Positions 42,121 to 50,453 of a DNA stretch of 64,000 bases are shown here, piece by piece. The notes beneath the pieces were generated by a model. The model was not told the DNA's origin. It saw nothing but the letters and a program-made list of their open reading frames with translations, and made no database searches. The position numbers and the translations under genes were made by a program. Every line of letters starts with the position of its first letter. The stretch's first letter is position 1. This DNA is from Streptomyces profundus (GTDB taxonomy: Bacteria > Actinomycetota > Actinomycetes > Streptomycetales > Streptomycetaceae), in the NCBI RefSeq assembly GCF_020740535.1, contig NZ_CP082362.1, positions 496,001 to 560,000 on the forward strand, read 5' to 3'.

Positions 42121-43427
42121 CGTTCAGCGCCCTCCGTGGTTGGCGACGGCGCCATGGCCCAGGGCGCGACGTGGCCGAGCGCGTAACGGACGTTGGCCTG
42201 GTAGTCGTGGCGCGAGCGCACCAGAGACATCCCGTTCCGCCGGAGCCGCTCGCGCTCCTCGGTTCGGATGGTCAGGGCACGATGAACCGCAGAGGCAAGG
42301 GACTTGGGGTCCCCTGGCTCGGCGGTGAGGCCGGTTTCCCCCTCGACAACGGTCTGAGTAAGACCGCCGGCCCTGGTCGCGACCACCGGCCCCGCGCCGG
42401 CCGCGAACGCCTCAAGTGGTATCCGCCCGAAGGGTTCTTCACGCGAGGGAACGATTACGGCACACAGGGCCGAGCTGTGCAGCCAGGCGCGCACTGCGGG
42501 GGTGAAACGAGTGATCAAGGTCGCGTCCAGGTCGTAGGCGTGGACAAGTGCCGCCAGGTCCTTCTGGTACGGGGTCGCGTGATCGTGCCTGTCCGAAGTC
42601 ACCGCGGCCAGAAGCAGGGGCGGAAGGCGGACGCCACGCTCCTTCAAGAGACGCAGCGCTTCCAAGAGGTCCTCGAAACCCTTCGCTGGCACGGCGCGGC
42701 CCATCGCAAGAAGGAAACCGGCACGGGCCCTGTGGGGCAGGGCTGGAACGTGCGCCGGCCTGGCCATTTCCCCCGGGATCAGCCCGTTCGGGATGCTCAC
42801 GATGTTCGCCGCGGGAACGACGCAGTCAGCGATGAGGTGGGTGAGCATATGGGACGAGATGGCGCCGATCCGCGCGCCTCGGAGGGGCGCCGTCCGCAGG
42901 GCCTCCCGTTCCCAACGAACTCGCGACAGGTCTCTCGGCCGCGTCAGCGCGCTGGAGGAGCGGGGTATGAGGAGCAGATCCGTGGTCGGTGCCGCCCGGG
43001 AGGCGAGCCCGAGGAGAGGGGCGTCGAGACCGATGACGAGGCATCGGCTCGCATCGGCGGCGATGCGAGCCGTGGCCTCACCCGCGAGGTCGCATAGTGC
43101 TGCCCAGCTGCGGAGTGAGTCCGGCGGTGCGTGGATCTTGGGGATGGTGACGACCTCGGCTGCGGCCTGCCGAAGCATCTGCCGGACCTCGCCGGCCCAC
43201 CCCCCATCGAATGCGCCCGCCCCCTCCGGGACGTTTGGTGTGATCACTGAGAGGCGACCTGCCGGCAGCAGGCGGACCAATGCCGTGAGGAGGGCTCGGT
43301 TGCTGAAGCCGGTGCCCGACGCCGCGCCGAAAAGTCCCTCGTGGAGGGCTACGACGACACGCGGCTGGCCAGTGGCCTTCGACCTGTCCTGAGGCGGGGG
43401 TGATGGACTCGTGTGGTCGATACGCAC
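42117..43427 (-). CDS. Glycosyltransferase, family 4 type
   Basis: 436-residue GT-B glycosyltransferase and first gene of the eight-gene operon. The donor domain shows LLAMGRAVPAKGFEDLLEALRLLKERG and VPSREEPFGRIPLEAFAAGAGPVVATRAGGLTQTVVEGETGLTAEPGDP, the GT4 E-x7-E region. The acceptor domain starts PRVVVALHEGLFGAASGTGFSNRALL. GTG 43427 follows GAGGAGG at about nine bases. The frame is open further upstream, but that region is the divergent promoter. Unlike the last gene's product, this one is a textbook GT4. Confidence 0.88.
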   Translation of the reverse strand: MRIDHTSPSPPPQDRSKATGQPRVVVALHEGLFGAASGTGFSNRALLTALVRLLPAGRLSVITPNVPEGAGAFDGGWAGEVRQMLRQAAAEVVTIPKIHAPPDSLRSWAALCDLAGEATARIAADASRCLVIGLDAPLLGLASRAAPTTDLLLIPRSSSALTRPRDLSRVRWEREALRTAPLRGARIGAISSHMLTHLIADCVVPAANIVSIPNGLIPGEMARPAHVPALPHRARAGFLLAMGRAVPAKGFEDLLEALRLLKERGVRLPPLLLAAVTSDRHDHATPYQKDLAALVHAYDLDATLITRFTPAVRAWLHSSALCAVIVPSREEPFGRIPLEAFAAGAGPVVATRAGGLTQTVVEGETGLTAEPGDPKSLASAVHRALTIRTEERERLRRNGMSLVRSRHDYQANVRYALGHVAPWAMAPSPTTEGAER

Positions 43428-43535
43428 CGTGCGGGGCCTCCTCGGGGGAACGACCTTCTGCGGAGGTGTACGACAGCTGCCGGCACCTCCGGCCGGACCT
43501 CCAGAACACCGGAGAAGGCCGGTCGCGCAAGACCC

Positions 43536-43559
43536 GATCAACGGGTCAACTCGGTCAAC
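43536..43559. promoter_or_regulatory. Three direct GRTCAAC repeats in the divergent promoter region
   Basis: GATCAAC (43536), GGTCAAC (43544) and GGTCAAC (43553) recur at 8-9 bp steps in the 227-bp gap between the operon start (43427, minus) and the regulator start (43655, plus). This is a plausible operator for the adjacent regulator; no clear -10/-35 pair was recognised. Confidence 0.5.
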
Positions 43560-43654
43560 TTCCCTGAGGCGGCGCTGATTTGTTGGCCGGGGGCGGTCAC
43601 CATGGAATGCGGGCGAAGGGCTGGACGAACCACTGAGGCGAGAGGTGGTCGCAC

Positions 43655-45100
43655 ATGGCGCCGCGGGCGGGGACACCCAACATCGTGCTGACCGGGTGCC
43701 TCGACGAACTCGGGTGGAGCCCCAAGGCCCTCGCCCGCAAGCTCAACAGGGTGTTCGGAGCCGGAACCGTCGCCGAGTCGGCGCCCTACCACTGGCGGGA
43801 CGCCGGCTCCCTGCCACGTTCACCCTTGCCGATGATGGCTGCCTATGTACTCTCCCAGGAGTTGGGTAGGCCCCTCACAGCGGCTGAGCTGTGGCAGGGC
43901 CGGGTGGGCAACTCCTCGGCCTTCGTCCCTGCGGACACGGACCTCGCACGCCCCTGGACCTTGCAGGGGATGGAAGCGATCGTGGAGGACTGGGTGATGG
44001 GAGGGATCGTCGACCGACGCCGATACCTCGCGATCTCGGGTGTCGGACTCCTCGCGATCGTCGCCCAGTACCTCGACGGCACCGCCGGACGGGGCCAGCA
44101 CGCCGCCCGGCTGACGCCCCCGCTGGGCGCCGACCCGCTCGTGGACCACGTAGAGCAGCACCTGCCCATGCTCCAGCTGCTCGACGACGAGCACGGAGGA
44201 GCACGTCATCTCCCGTATGTGGGCGCCCAGTTCCGCGCGGTCGGGTTACTCATCCGCGAAGGCGGCCACTCCCCCGCTGCCACGAGCCGACTGATCCGCG
44301 CGCTCGCGGAGATCGGCCAACTGGCCGGCTGGATGGCCTTCGACGCGGCCGACCACGGCCTGGCCCAGCGCTATTTCGCGACCGCGTTGCGCGCCGCGCA
44401 CCAGGTCAACGATCTACCGCTGTCCGCCCACATCCTCGGTGACCTCTCCTTCCAGGCGGCAAGCCGAGGGCACCCCGCTGATGCCGTCGCCCTCGGCGAG
44501 GCCGCACGCCGAGCCAGCGACGCCGCCCCGCCCGCCGTCCGGGCATCCGTTCTGTCCCGGCTCGCCTACGCCTACGCCACCGCCGGCCGCGACAACGACT
44601 TCGCCCACACCCGCGGCCTCGCCCGTGAGTTGGTCACAGACCGGGCTAGCGGCCAGGAGGAGCCCCGCTGGATGTACTTCCTCACCGACAACCACCTGGA
44701 CTGCCAGGCCGGATACGGCCTCATCCAGATGGGCACCGCACAACGGGCGGCAGGCCAGAGCAAGAAGAGCCGTCGCTTCCTCGCCCAGGGCACCGAACTG
44801 CTCAGATCCGGAGCCTACGGCACTCCGCGCGGCGACCCCAGCCAACGCCGAGCGATGTTCGAGGGGGCCTGGCTGGCCCTTGGACACAGTGCCCACGGAG
44901 ACCTGGAAGCGGCCTGCGACGTAGGCCGGATCGCGGCCAACCGCCTCGATGTCGTGCGCTCGCCCCGCAGCGCGGCCCTGCTCCACCAACTCGCCGGGGA
45001 CCTGCGGCGCCGGCAGCGCAATCCGCACGTGCGCAGCTTCCTGCCAACCCTGGAGAACGCCCTCGCCCAGCACGCCCCATCGACGTCACCCGGCCGTTAG
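43655..45100 (+). CDS. Large transcriptional regulator (N-terminal HTH, C-terminal helical repeats)
   Basis: 481-residue protein. The first about 70 residues (MAPRAGTPNIVLTGCLDELGWSPKALARKLNRVFGAGTVAESAPYHWRDAGSLPRS) look like an XRE-type helix-turn-helix. Residues about 160-470 are TPR-like helical repeats (ALRAAHQVNDLPLSAHILGDLSFQAASRGHPADAVALGEAARRA). Streptomyces regulators of this build often control a neighbouring cluster. It is divergent from the biosynthetic operon and followed after 10 bp by the DAO gene, so the three may be co-regulated. Confidence 0.75.
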   Translation: MAPRAGTPNIVLTGCLDELGWSPKALARKLNRVFGAGTVAESAPYHWRDAGSLPRSPLPMMAAYVLSQELGRPLTAAELWQGRVGNSSAFVPADTDLARPWTLQGMEAIVEDWVMGGIVDRRRYLAISGVGLLAIVAQYLDGTAGRGQHAARLTPPLGADPLVDHVEQHLPMLQLLDDEHGGARHLPYVGAQFRAVGLLIREGGHSPAATSRLIRALAEIGQLAGWMAFDAADHGLAQRYFATALRAAHQVNDLPLSAHILGDLSFQAASRGHPADAVALGEAARRASDAAPPAVRASVLSRLAYAYATAGRDNDFAHTRGLARELVTDRASGQEEPRWMYFLTDNHLDCQAGYGLIQMGTAQRAAGQSKKSRRFLAQGTELLRSGAYGTPRGDPSQRRAMFEGAWLALGHSAHGDLEAACDVGRIAANRLDVVRSPRSAALLHQLAGDLRRRQRNPHVRSFLPTLENALAQHAPSTSPGR

Positions 45101-45110
45101 GGTCAGGATC

Positions 45111-46064
45111 ATGACCACAGGGGAACGCATTGTCGTCATCGGGGCCGGGGTGGCAGGGCTGACCACCGCCGTCGTCCTCGCCGAGACCGGAACTCGGGTG
45201 CACGTGATCGCCGACGAGGTACCCGGCCGCACCTCCCTGGCGGCCGGCGCGATATGGGGCCCCTACCTGGTCGAACCGAAGGACAAGGTCGACCAGTGGG
45301 GACAGCGCTCCTTGGAGTCCTTTCGGGAGCTGGCCGAGAACCCCGCCACCGGCGTCCGGCTCACCAGCGGCATCGAGGCATCCCGGACGGCCGAGACCGC
45401 GCCGAAGTGGGCCACCACCCTGCCGAACTTCCGCTCCTGCGAACGCGCCGAACTCCCTACCGGGTTCGCCTCCGGCTACCGGTTCACCGTGCCGCTGATC
45501 GACATGACCGTCTACCTCGACTACCTCCTGCGTCGACTCCAGACCGCCGGCGGAACCGTCGAGCGACGTCGCGTGGCCTCGTTCCCGGACGCCGGTCCGG
45601 CCCCGGTGATCGTCAACTGCGCGGGACTCGGTGCGGCCGAGCTGGCCGCCGATCCCGAACTCCGCCCCATCCGCGGCCAACACGTCGTCGTCACCAACCC
45701 CGGACTGACCGAGTTCTTCTCCGAGGACACCGGCCCATCACCTGACCTGCTCTGCTGGTACCCGCACGGCGACACCGTGGTCCTTGGCGGCACAGCTGTC
45801 GACGGCCAAGACGACCTCGCCCCCGACGACCAGGCGGCGGCCGGCATCCTCACCCGCTGCGCCGAGGTCGAACCCCGCCTCGCCCAAGCCCACGTCCTGG
45901 AGCACCGCATCGGCGCCCGACCGACCCGGCCGACGGTCCGCGTGGAGAAGGAACTGCTGTCCGACGACACCGCCGTCATACACAACTACGGGCACGGCGG
46001 CGCCGGCGTCACCCTCTCGTGGGGATGCGCCGACGAGGTTCAACGTCTCGCCGAGCGCGAGTGA
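45111..46064 (+). CDS. FAD-dependent amino-acid oxidase (DAO family)
   Basis: 317-residue D-amino-acid-oxidase-type flavoprotein. FAD motif VIGAGVAGLTTAVVLAETG is at residues 9-27 and LAAGAIWGPY follows, as in DAO. Near the C-terminus RIGARPTRPTVRVE and NYGHGGAGVTLSWGCADEV carry the substrate-site Arg and the final FAD-binding Gly-rich loop. It oxidises a D-amino acid, glycine derivative or related amine with O2. ATG 45111 lies 10 bp after the regulator, so it is probably in its operon and may feed or modify the cluster product. Confidence 0.9.
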   Translation: MTTGERIVVIGAGVAGLTTAVVLAETGTRVHVIADEVPGRTSLAAGAIWGPYLVEPKDKVDQWGQRSLESFRELAENPATGVRLTSGIEASRTAETAPKWATTLPNFRSCERAELPTGFASGYRFTVPLIDMTVYLDYLLRRLQTAGGTVERRRVASFPDAGPAPVIVNCAGLGAAELAADPELRPIRGQHVVVTNPGLTEFFSEDTGPSPDLLCWYPHGDTVVLGGTAVDGQDDLAPDDQAAAGILTRCAEVEPRLAQAHVLEHRIGARPTRPTVRVEKELLSDDTAVIHNYGHGGAGVTLSWGCADEVQRLAERE

Positions 46065-46113
46065 GGCCGCCCTCCCTCGTCTCGCGGAGAGAAGGCGGCC
46101 TCATCAGCTGGGA

Positions 46114-46350
46114 TCAGACGTCGAAGCGGCCCGCCCGCACATCGGCGATGAACGCGGCGAAGGGGTCGGGGTCGAGGAGCAGCACGGGGCCACCGGGGAC
46201 CTTGGAATCGCGGAGAGCGACAGACCCACGGGGCGTGGCGGTCAGGTCAGCCGCCTCGACGCAGTTGCCCCCGCCGTTGCTGTACGAGGACGTGAACCAC
46301 TCGGCATCCGCCAGAACGGAAGCCAGAACCTCGGCAGGGTGGTTGTTCAT
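46114..46350 (-). CDS. DUF397 domain protein
   Basis: 78-residue DUF397 protein (ADAEWFTSSYSNGGGNCVEAADL ... VALRDSKVPGGPVLLLDPDPFAAFIADVR), full family core. In Streptomyces such genes nearly always follow an XRE regulator of the kind encoded just upstream, overlapping it by 4 bp. The pair resembles WhiJ-type developmental modules and has been likened to toxin-antitoxin systems. Confidence 0.93.
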   Translation of the reverse strand: MNNHPAEVLASVLADAEWFTSSYSNGGGNCVEAADLTATPRGSVALRDSKVPGGPVLLLDPDPFAAFIADVRAGRFDV

Positions 46351-47222
46351 TCGGTGATCTCTCTCGATAGTTGCTGCAAAATCCTTGGGGTGTCTCCGGG
46401 AGGCTGAGCCCCGGCCACCATCGCGTCGAACATTCGGGAGAAGCGCCCAACATCGCGGGACTTGTCCGATACCGCAACGGTGAACCACGCGGTGTCCGTC
46501 TGGACCGCCGTGGGCAGACCCTCACCGAGAATCATGATGTTGACGTCATGGTAAGCGACATAGCCGCTCCCCGCCTGCGGCAGGATCTGCAAGGTCACAT
46601 TGTCCAGGGCGGCGAGCCTGGCGAGTTCGGCGTACTGCTCGCGCATCACCTCCGCACCGCCGATCGCATAGCGCAGGGCGGGCTCGTACAGGACGCCCCA
46701 GATCTTCGTGGGCTCGTCGTCACGGGTGATGGCTTCCCTCCGCATCATGCGAAGTTGCACGCTCTTCTGCCCGAACTCCGTGGTCGTCTCGTCGATGGGC
46801 TTGGTCAGCTCGTGCAGAGCGCGCGCGTAGTCCACCGTTTGAAGAAGACCAGGAATCACGGTCGGGTGGAAGATGCGGATCTCCCGCGCCGCCGACTCGA
46901 CGCCGAGGAAGCGCTGCATCCCAGACAGGAGGTTGACGGTCCCCACCCCCGTCCACCACTCCCGACTGGACGCGTCGCGCTGCATCGCGATCAGTCGCTC
47001 GATCTCCTCGTCGTCGATGATCCCGTAGCGCTCCAGCAGCAACCGCAGATGACCTGCCTGCCGGAAGGACTTCCAGCCGGTCTCGACTCGTTGGAGCGTG
47101 CTTTCGTCGAACGGCAGGCCTTTCACCGCCTGTTCGATGGTCAGGTCGGCTGCTTTGCGGTGCTGACGCAGCTCGTGCCCAAGCCCGATACGCCGTGCCG
47201 TCGGTTGCGGTTTCGCGGCCAT
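46347..47222 (-). CDS. XRE regulator with DUF5753 (Scr1/WhiJ type)
   Basis: 291-residue regulator. The helix-turn-helix is at residues about 15-70 (LGHELRQHRKAADLTIEQAVKGLPFDESTLQRVETG) and the C-terminal DUF5753 part includes VIPGLLQTVDYARALHEL and LRYAIGGAEVMREQYAELARLA. It likely represses its own operon and works with the DUF397 partner, whose start overlaps its stop. The ATG at 47222 is followed by a basic tail; an upstream Met at 47243 is less likely. Confidence 0.92.
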   Translation of the reverse strand: MAAKPQPTARRIGLGHELRQHRKAADLTIEQAVKGLPFDESTLQRVETGWKSFRQAGHLRLLLERYGIIDDEEIERLIAMQRDASSREWWTGVGTVNLLSGMQRFLGVESAAREIRIFHPTVIPGLLQTVDYARALHELTKPIDETTTEFGQKSVQLRMMRREAITRDDEPTKIWGVLYEPALRYAIGGAEVMREQYAELARLAALDNVTLQILPQAGSGYVAYHDVNIMILGEGLPTAVQTDTAWFTVAVSDKSRDVGRFSRMFDAMVAGAQPPGDTPRILQQLSREITE

Positions 47223-47478
47223 GTGCCCTCCGTTCTGGCGCATGTGCGCGCCGTCATCGCCTTCTGATCAGCCCTGACTGCCTCGTGCATGGAGCAGAAG
47301 CCCACGCGATTGCTTGGGCATATACCAATCCTGATGCCGAGGCTGAATCTGTAGCAGATTCTATTGCGCATGAACTCCGCGTCGAGGGACCTTGGTTGAG
47401 CCTCGGGAAGGCCGGGCCGCCAGCACAGGCGGCCAGGGACTCCCCCAACTCCCCCTGCCCACGACCGGAGGCACCGGC

Positions 47479-47898
47479 ATGTCCACAACCACCCTGGCCA
47501 GCCCTTTCGAACACCCCACCGTCTCCCACACCCTCCCCCGCGCCGAGCAGAGCGCCGCCACCGCTCGCCGGCTGACCCGTGCCGCGCTCGCACAGTGGGG
47601 CTTGGGGGAACTCGCGGACGACGTGGCGTTGGTCGTCTCCGAACTCGTCACCAACGCCGTCCAACACACCACATGTGCCTCGATCAGGGTCCGGCTCACA
47701 CGACTGGACCAGCGCCGCGTGCAAGTCGCGGTGGTGGACAAATCCCATACTCCGCCGATGCGTCGGACTCCGACCGACTCCGAGGACAGCGGGCGGGGAC
47801 TGACCCTCGTGGAGGCAGTGACCACCCGCTGGGGAACGGATCCGCTGCCGTGGGGCAAGCGCGTCTGGGCCGACCTGGAGCTGACATCCGGCACGTGA
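47479..47898 (+). CDS. ATP-binding anti-sigma-type regulator (HATPase_c only)
   Basis: 139-residue stand-alone histidine-kinase-like ATPase domain (SpoIIAB/RsbW type). N box in DDVALVVSELVTNAVQH (residues about 50-66), G box in DSEDSGRGLTLVEA (about 108-121). Streptomyces encode dozens; many act as anti-sigma factors or kinases of antagonist proteins. Divergent from the XRE/DUF397 pair, a common neighbourhood, with 257 bp between starts. Confidence 0.9.
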   Translation: MSTTTLASPFEHPTVSHTLPRAEQSAATARRLTRAALAQWGLGELADDVALVVSELVTNAVQHTTCASIRVRLTRLDQRRVQVAVVDKSHTPPMRRTPTDSEDSGRGLTLVEAVTTRWGTDPLPWGKRVWADLELTSGT

Positions 47899-48030
47899 GC
47901 ACCGTCGCGGCGCGCAGCCGGAAACCCCTCGAACGCCGCGCAGTTGATCGAGGCCGCCCTCTCAACCTGTCTCCAGCAACGCGGCTGTCCGCACCACCAG
48001 TTCGTGAACTCACCAGGAAAGAACCCGCTG

Positions 48031-48675
48031 ATGTCTACTCGCTCAACTGCTCCCGCACTTCCGCTGGTGTGGGGCAGGAACAACGTGCCCGTCCCGTATG
48101 CCGCGGCCTGGAGCGCGGAAAAGCCCGCTGTGGCGAAGGCACTGACGACTCACCCCAGCGGCACCGGAATCGCCTATCGGGACGAGGTACCCGCCGACCG
48201 CGACCGGCACGGCGTTCTGTGGGCCCGGCTGACCGAGGCACCCGGCGAAGGACGCCCGAACTTCCGTGCGCTGCACACCTCCCGACAGCGCCGCTCCATG
48301 CTTGAGCAGCTGTGCCAGGTATGCGGCGGCCCGGCCAGCCGCTCCTCCCGAGGCGTGCTGTTCCTACTCCAACGCCCGGAACCCGGCGAGGAACCAACCG
48401 GCTGGCCCGAGGAGACCCTCTCCACCAAGCCACCAATCTGCGAACCCTGCGCGACCCTGGCCACGCACCACTGCCCGCACCTCACCGACCCCGTGCTCGT
48501 CCGCTCCCGCAAACCCCGCATCTGGGGCGTCTTCGGCGGATTCCTCACCCCGACCGCGAACGGCTTGACCCCGTTGCCGTCCCACGACACCCTCCCCTAC
48601 GGCGACCCGACAGCCCCGTGGTTTCTCGCCTCCCAACTCGTGGTCGAACTCACTCGATGCCAGGTGGTTGGATGA
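48031..48675 (+). CDS. Hypothetical protein with zinc-type cysteine pairs
   Basis: 214-residue protein of no family I can name. It has CQVCGG near residue 96 and CEPCATLATHHCPH near 138, which together could bind zinc, and a hydrophobic RIWGVFGGFLTP segment. Begins MSTRSTAPALPLVWGRNNVPVPYAAAW. Probably cytoplasmic and nucleic-acid related. Its TGA overlaps a small downstream frame (ATGA). Confidence 0.6.
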   Translation: MSTRSTAPALPLVWGRNNVPVPYAAAWSAEKPAVAKALTTHPSGTGIAYRDEVPADRDRHGVLWARLTEAPGEGRPNFRALHTSRQRRSMLEQLCQVCGGPASRSSRGVLFLLQRPEPGEEPTGWPEETLSTKPPICEPCATLATHHCPHLTDPVLVRSRKPRIWGVFGGFLTPTANGLTPLPSHDTLPYGDPTAPWFLASQLVVELTRCQVVG

Positions 48676-49019
48676 TCACCTTCGGTCTGAGTCCTGTCGG
48701 TAAGCCATCTCCAGTCAAGCCGGCGACCGACATCCGCACTCGAGGGCGCGAAGTTAGCCGAAAGCCCCGACAGCACATATCAAGAGACCGACCCCGTCCG
48801 CACTGGGAATTCGCCAGGGACTGGCATTTGACTGGGGTTCTGGGCCAAGTACTGAGCGACGAAGCACTCGATGTTCGAGGACTCGGCCTGAAGCCCCTGA
48901 GGTACTTGTCGCGGCTCGCGGGATGCCCCGCCGACGCCGTTGCCCGGTGGCGGAGCCATCGTTGTGGCTGCCGGCCCACAACTCCTCCCAAGCGGATCAC
49001 TCGCCCGTCGCCACGCTAG
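48672..49019 (+). CDS. Small coupled hypothetical protein, end altered by IS982
   Basis: 115-residue frame starting in the 4-bp overlap with the upstream stop. It reads MITFGLSPVGKPSPVKPATDIRTRGREV, then WEFARDWHLTGVLGQVLSDEALDVRGLGLKPLRYLSRLAGCPADAVARW, which looks like a genuine helical protein. The stop lies 6 bases inside the IS982 left repeat, so the original C-terminus was probably changed by insertion. Function unknown. Confidence 0.4.
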   Translation: MITFGLSPVGKPSPVKPATDIRTRGREVSRKPRQHISRDRPRPHWEFARDWHLTGVLGQVLSDEALDVRGLGLKPLRYLSRLAGCPADAVARWRSHRCGCRPTTPPKRITRPSPR

Positions 49020-49991
49020 ATGAATGAGTCCGATGTCTGGCCTGGCCGCGACCATGGCGAAGGGCGTCCGTTGGTGTGCGTGTGAAGACTCACCTGGACG
49101 CCCTTCTGGCGGCACTGTACGTGTTCATCGACGACCATGTGGCCCCTTGTCGCCGGATCGGGCGACCCCCGAAACTAACGGACGCCGAACTGCTGTGCCT
49201 GGCGGTCGCGCAGGTCTTGCTCGGCTTCCACTCCGCACGGCACTGGATCCGCTTCGCTCACGCACGGCTGCCGCACCTGTTCCGCTACCTGCCCCAGCAA
49301 TCCGGCTACAACAAGCGCCTCAACGCCGCCGGGCCGCTGATCTCGCAGGTGATCGAGGCACTGGCCCGGCAGGTGCCCACCTGGCACGACAACCTGCGGC
49401 TGATCGACTCCACCCCGCTGCCATGCGCCGCCTCCCGGGAGACCGTCAAACGCTCGCGGCTGGCCGGACACGCCGGCTACGGCTACTGCCGCTCCCACTC
49501 CCGGTTCTTCTGGGGCTTTCGGCTCTACCTGGTGACCACCGCCGAGGGCATGCCGGTCACCTGGTGCCTGGCCAACCCCAAGCTCGGCGAGCGGGAAGTG
49601 ATGACCGCGCTGCTGGAACGCGACCACCACCTCCTCCGCACCGGGCAGGTGATCCTGGCCGACAAGGGCTTCGCCGGGCGCGAGTTCGAGGCGTTCGTCA
49701 CCGAACGCCTCGGTGCCCACCTGGTGCGACCCGACCGCAAAGACGAGCCGGTCCGTCACGGACGGCTGGCCCGGATGCGGCAGTGGATCGAGGCCGTATT
49801 CGACACCCTCAAAGGCCAACTCGGCCTGGAGACACACGGCGGCAGAACCCCGGCCGCAGTCTTCGCCCGCACCGGCCAACGCTTACTCGCCCTGGCCGCC
49901 ACGATCTGGCACAACTGGACCACCGACGCCCCGATCAAACGCTCACTCATCGCCTATGACCACTGAAGACATCGGACTCATTCATCTAGCG
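49014..49991 (+). mobile_element. IS982 family insertion sequence, 978 bp
   Basis: Perfect 25-bp inverted repeats at 49014-49038 and 49967-49991, beginning CGCTAGATGAATGAGTCC, enclose one intact transposase gene. The outermost CGCTAG/CTAGCG bases may belong to the target. No separate direct duplication is seen. Intact ends and gene suggest a recent arrival. Confidence 0.92.
49076..49966 (+). CDS. IS982 family transposase
   Basis: 296-residue DDE transposase. It begins MRVKTHLDALLAALYVFIDDHVAPCRRIGRPPKLTDAELLCLAVAQVLLGF, typical for the family; acids in LRLIDSTPLPC, VILADKGFAG and QWIEAVFDTLK are the likely catalytic triad. Full length and undamaged. Confidence 0.92.
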   Translation: MRVKTHLDALLAALYVFIDDHVAPCRRIGRPPKLTDAELLCLAVAQVLLGFHSARHWIRFAHARLPHLFRYLPQQSGYNKRLNAAGPLISQVIEALARQVPTWHDNLRLIDSTPLPCAASRETVKRSRLAGHAGYGYCRSHSRFFWGFRLYLVTTAEGMPVTWCLANPKLGEREVMTALLERDHHLLRTGQVILADKGFAGREFEAFVTERLGAHLVRPDRKDEPVRHGRLARMRQWIEAVFDTLKGQLGLETHGGRTPAAVFARTGQRLLALAATIWHNWTTDAPIKRSLIAYDH

Positions 49992-50084
49992 GCGTCCCAA
50001 GGCTCGTAGCACAATCCCTGGGGGAACTGTTTCACGCTCTCCCGCGCGGCACCCAAACGACGCGAATTACCCTGTGAGGCTCAC

Positions 50085-50110
50085 CACAACTTCGTTGTGA
50101 TATTTTATCG
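50085..50110 (+). terminator. Rho-independent-like hairpin with T-rich tail
   Basis: CACAAC (50085-50090), loop TTC, GTTGTG (50094-50099), followed by ATATTTTATC. It stands in an unusually AT-rich stretch (about 50000-50290) that holds no other gene; orientation fits a plus-strand transcript. Confidence 0.5.
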
Positions 50111-50294
50111 AGTTCGCCACCAGCGACGACACACACATTATCACACCTACTGCCAGTTGAGGCCCTGACCTGCACCTATGGAGGTGACCAGTCGCCTGCA
50201 TCCGGCAGAACTGACTTGGTTCTCAAAGTCATAGAATTAAGCAATAAAGCACCACGGTTGGGGCATCTGGTCGGTAACGCTAAAATCAGGCGGC

Positions 50295-50453
50295 ATGGAC
50301 TACATCGCGATCGCTACTCTTGCGCCCACCATGTTTGTTGCTGTTCTTTCCGCCCTAATGTTGTTGGCAGTTGGCCACCCTGACCCGGACATTCGACACC
50401 GTGCCGAGCAGGTGCTCAAGGATAGTGTTCCCGGGCTAGTACCAAGGCCGTGA
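50295..50453 (+). CDS. Small membrane protein, last residues changed by IS4
   Basis: 52-residue frame: MDYIAIATLAPTMFVAVLSALMLLAVGHPDPDIRHRAEQVLKD, one transmembrane helix (about 6-26) then a charged HPDPDIRHRAEQVL tail common among small Streptomyces membrane proteins. ATG 50295 follows AGGCGG. The IS4 element enters just before the end, so the tail now reads GLVPRP. Joining the sequence across the 8-bp duplication restores GLVLRL, only three residues different. Function unknown. Confidence 0.55.
   Translation: MDYIAIATLAPTMFVAVLSALMLLAVGHPDPDIRHRAEQVLKDSVPGLVPRP

Noticed and set aside
34762..43427. RiPP cluster with a precursor peptide
   Set aside because: The two radical SAM proteins suggested it, but no short Cys- or leader-type frame with a ribosome site lies between the overlapping genes.
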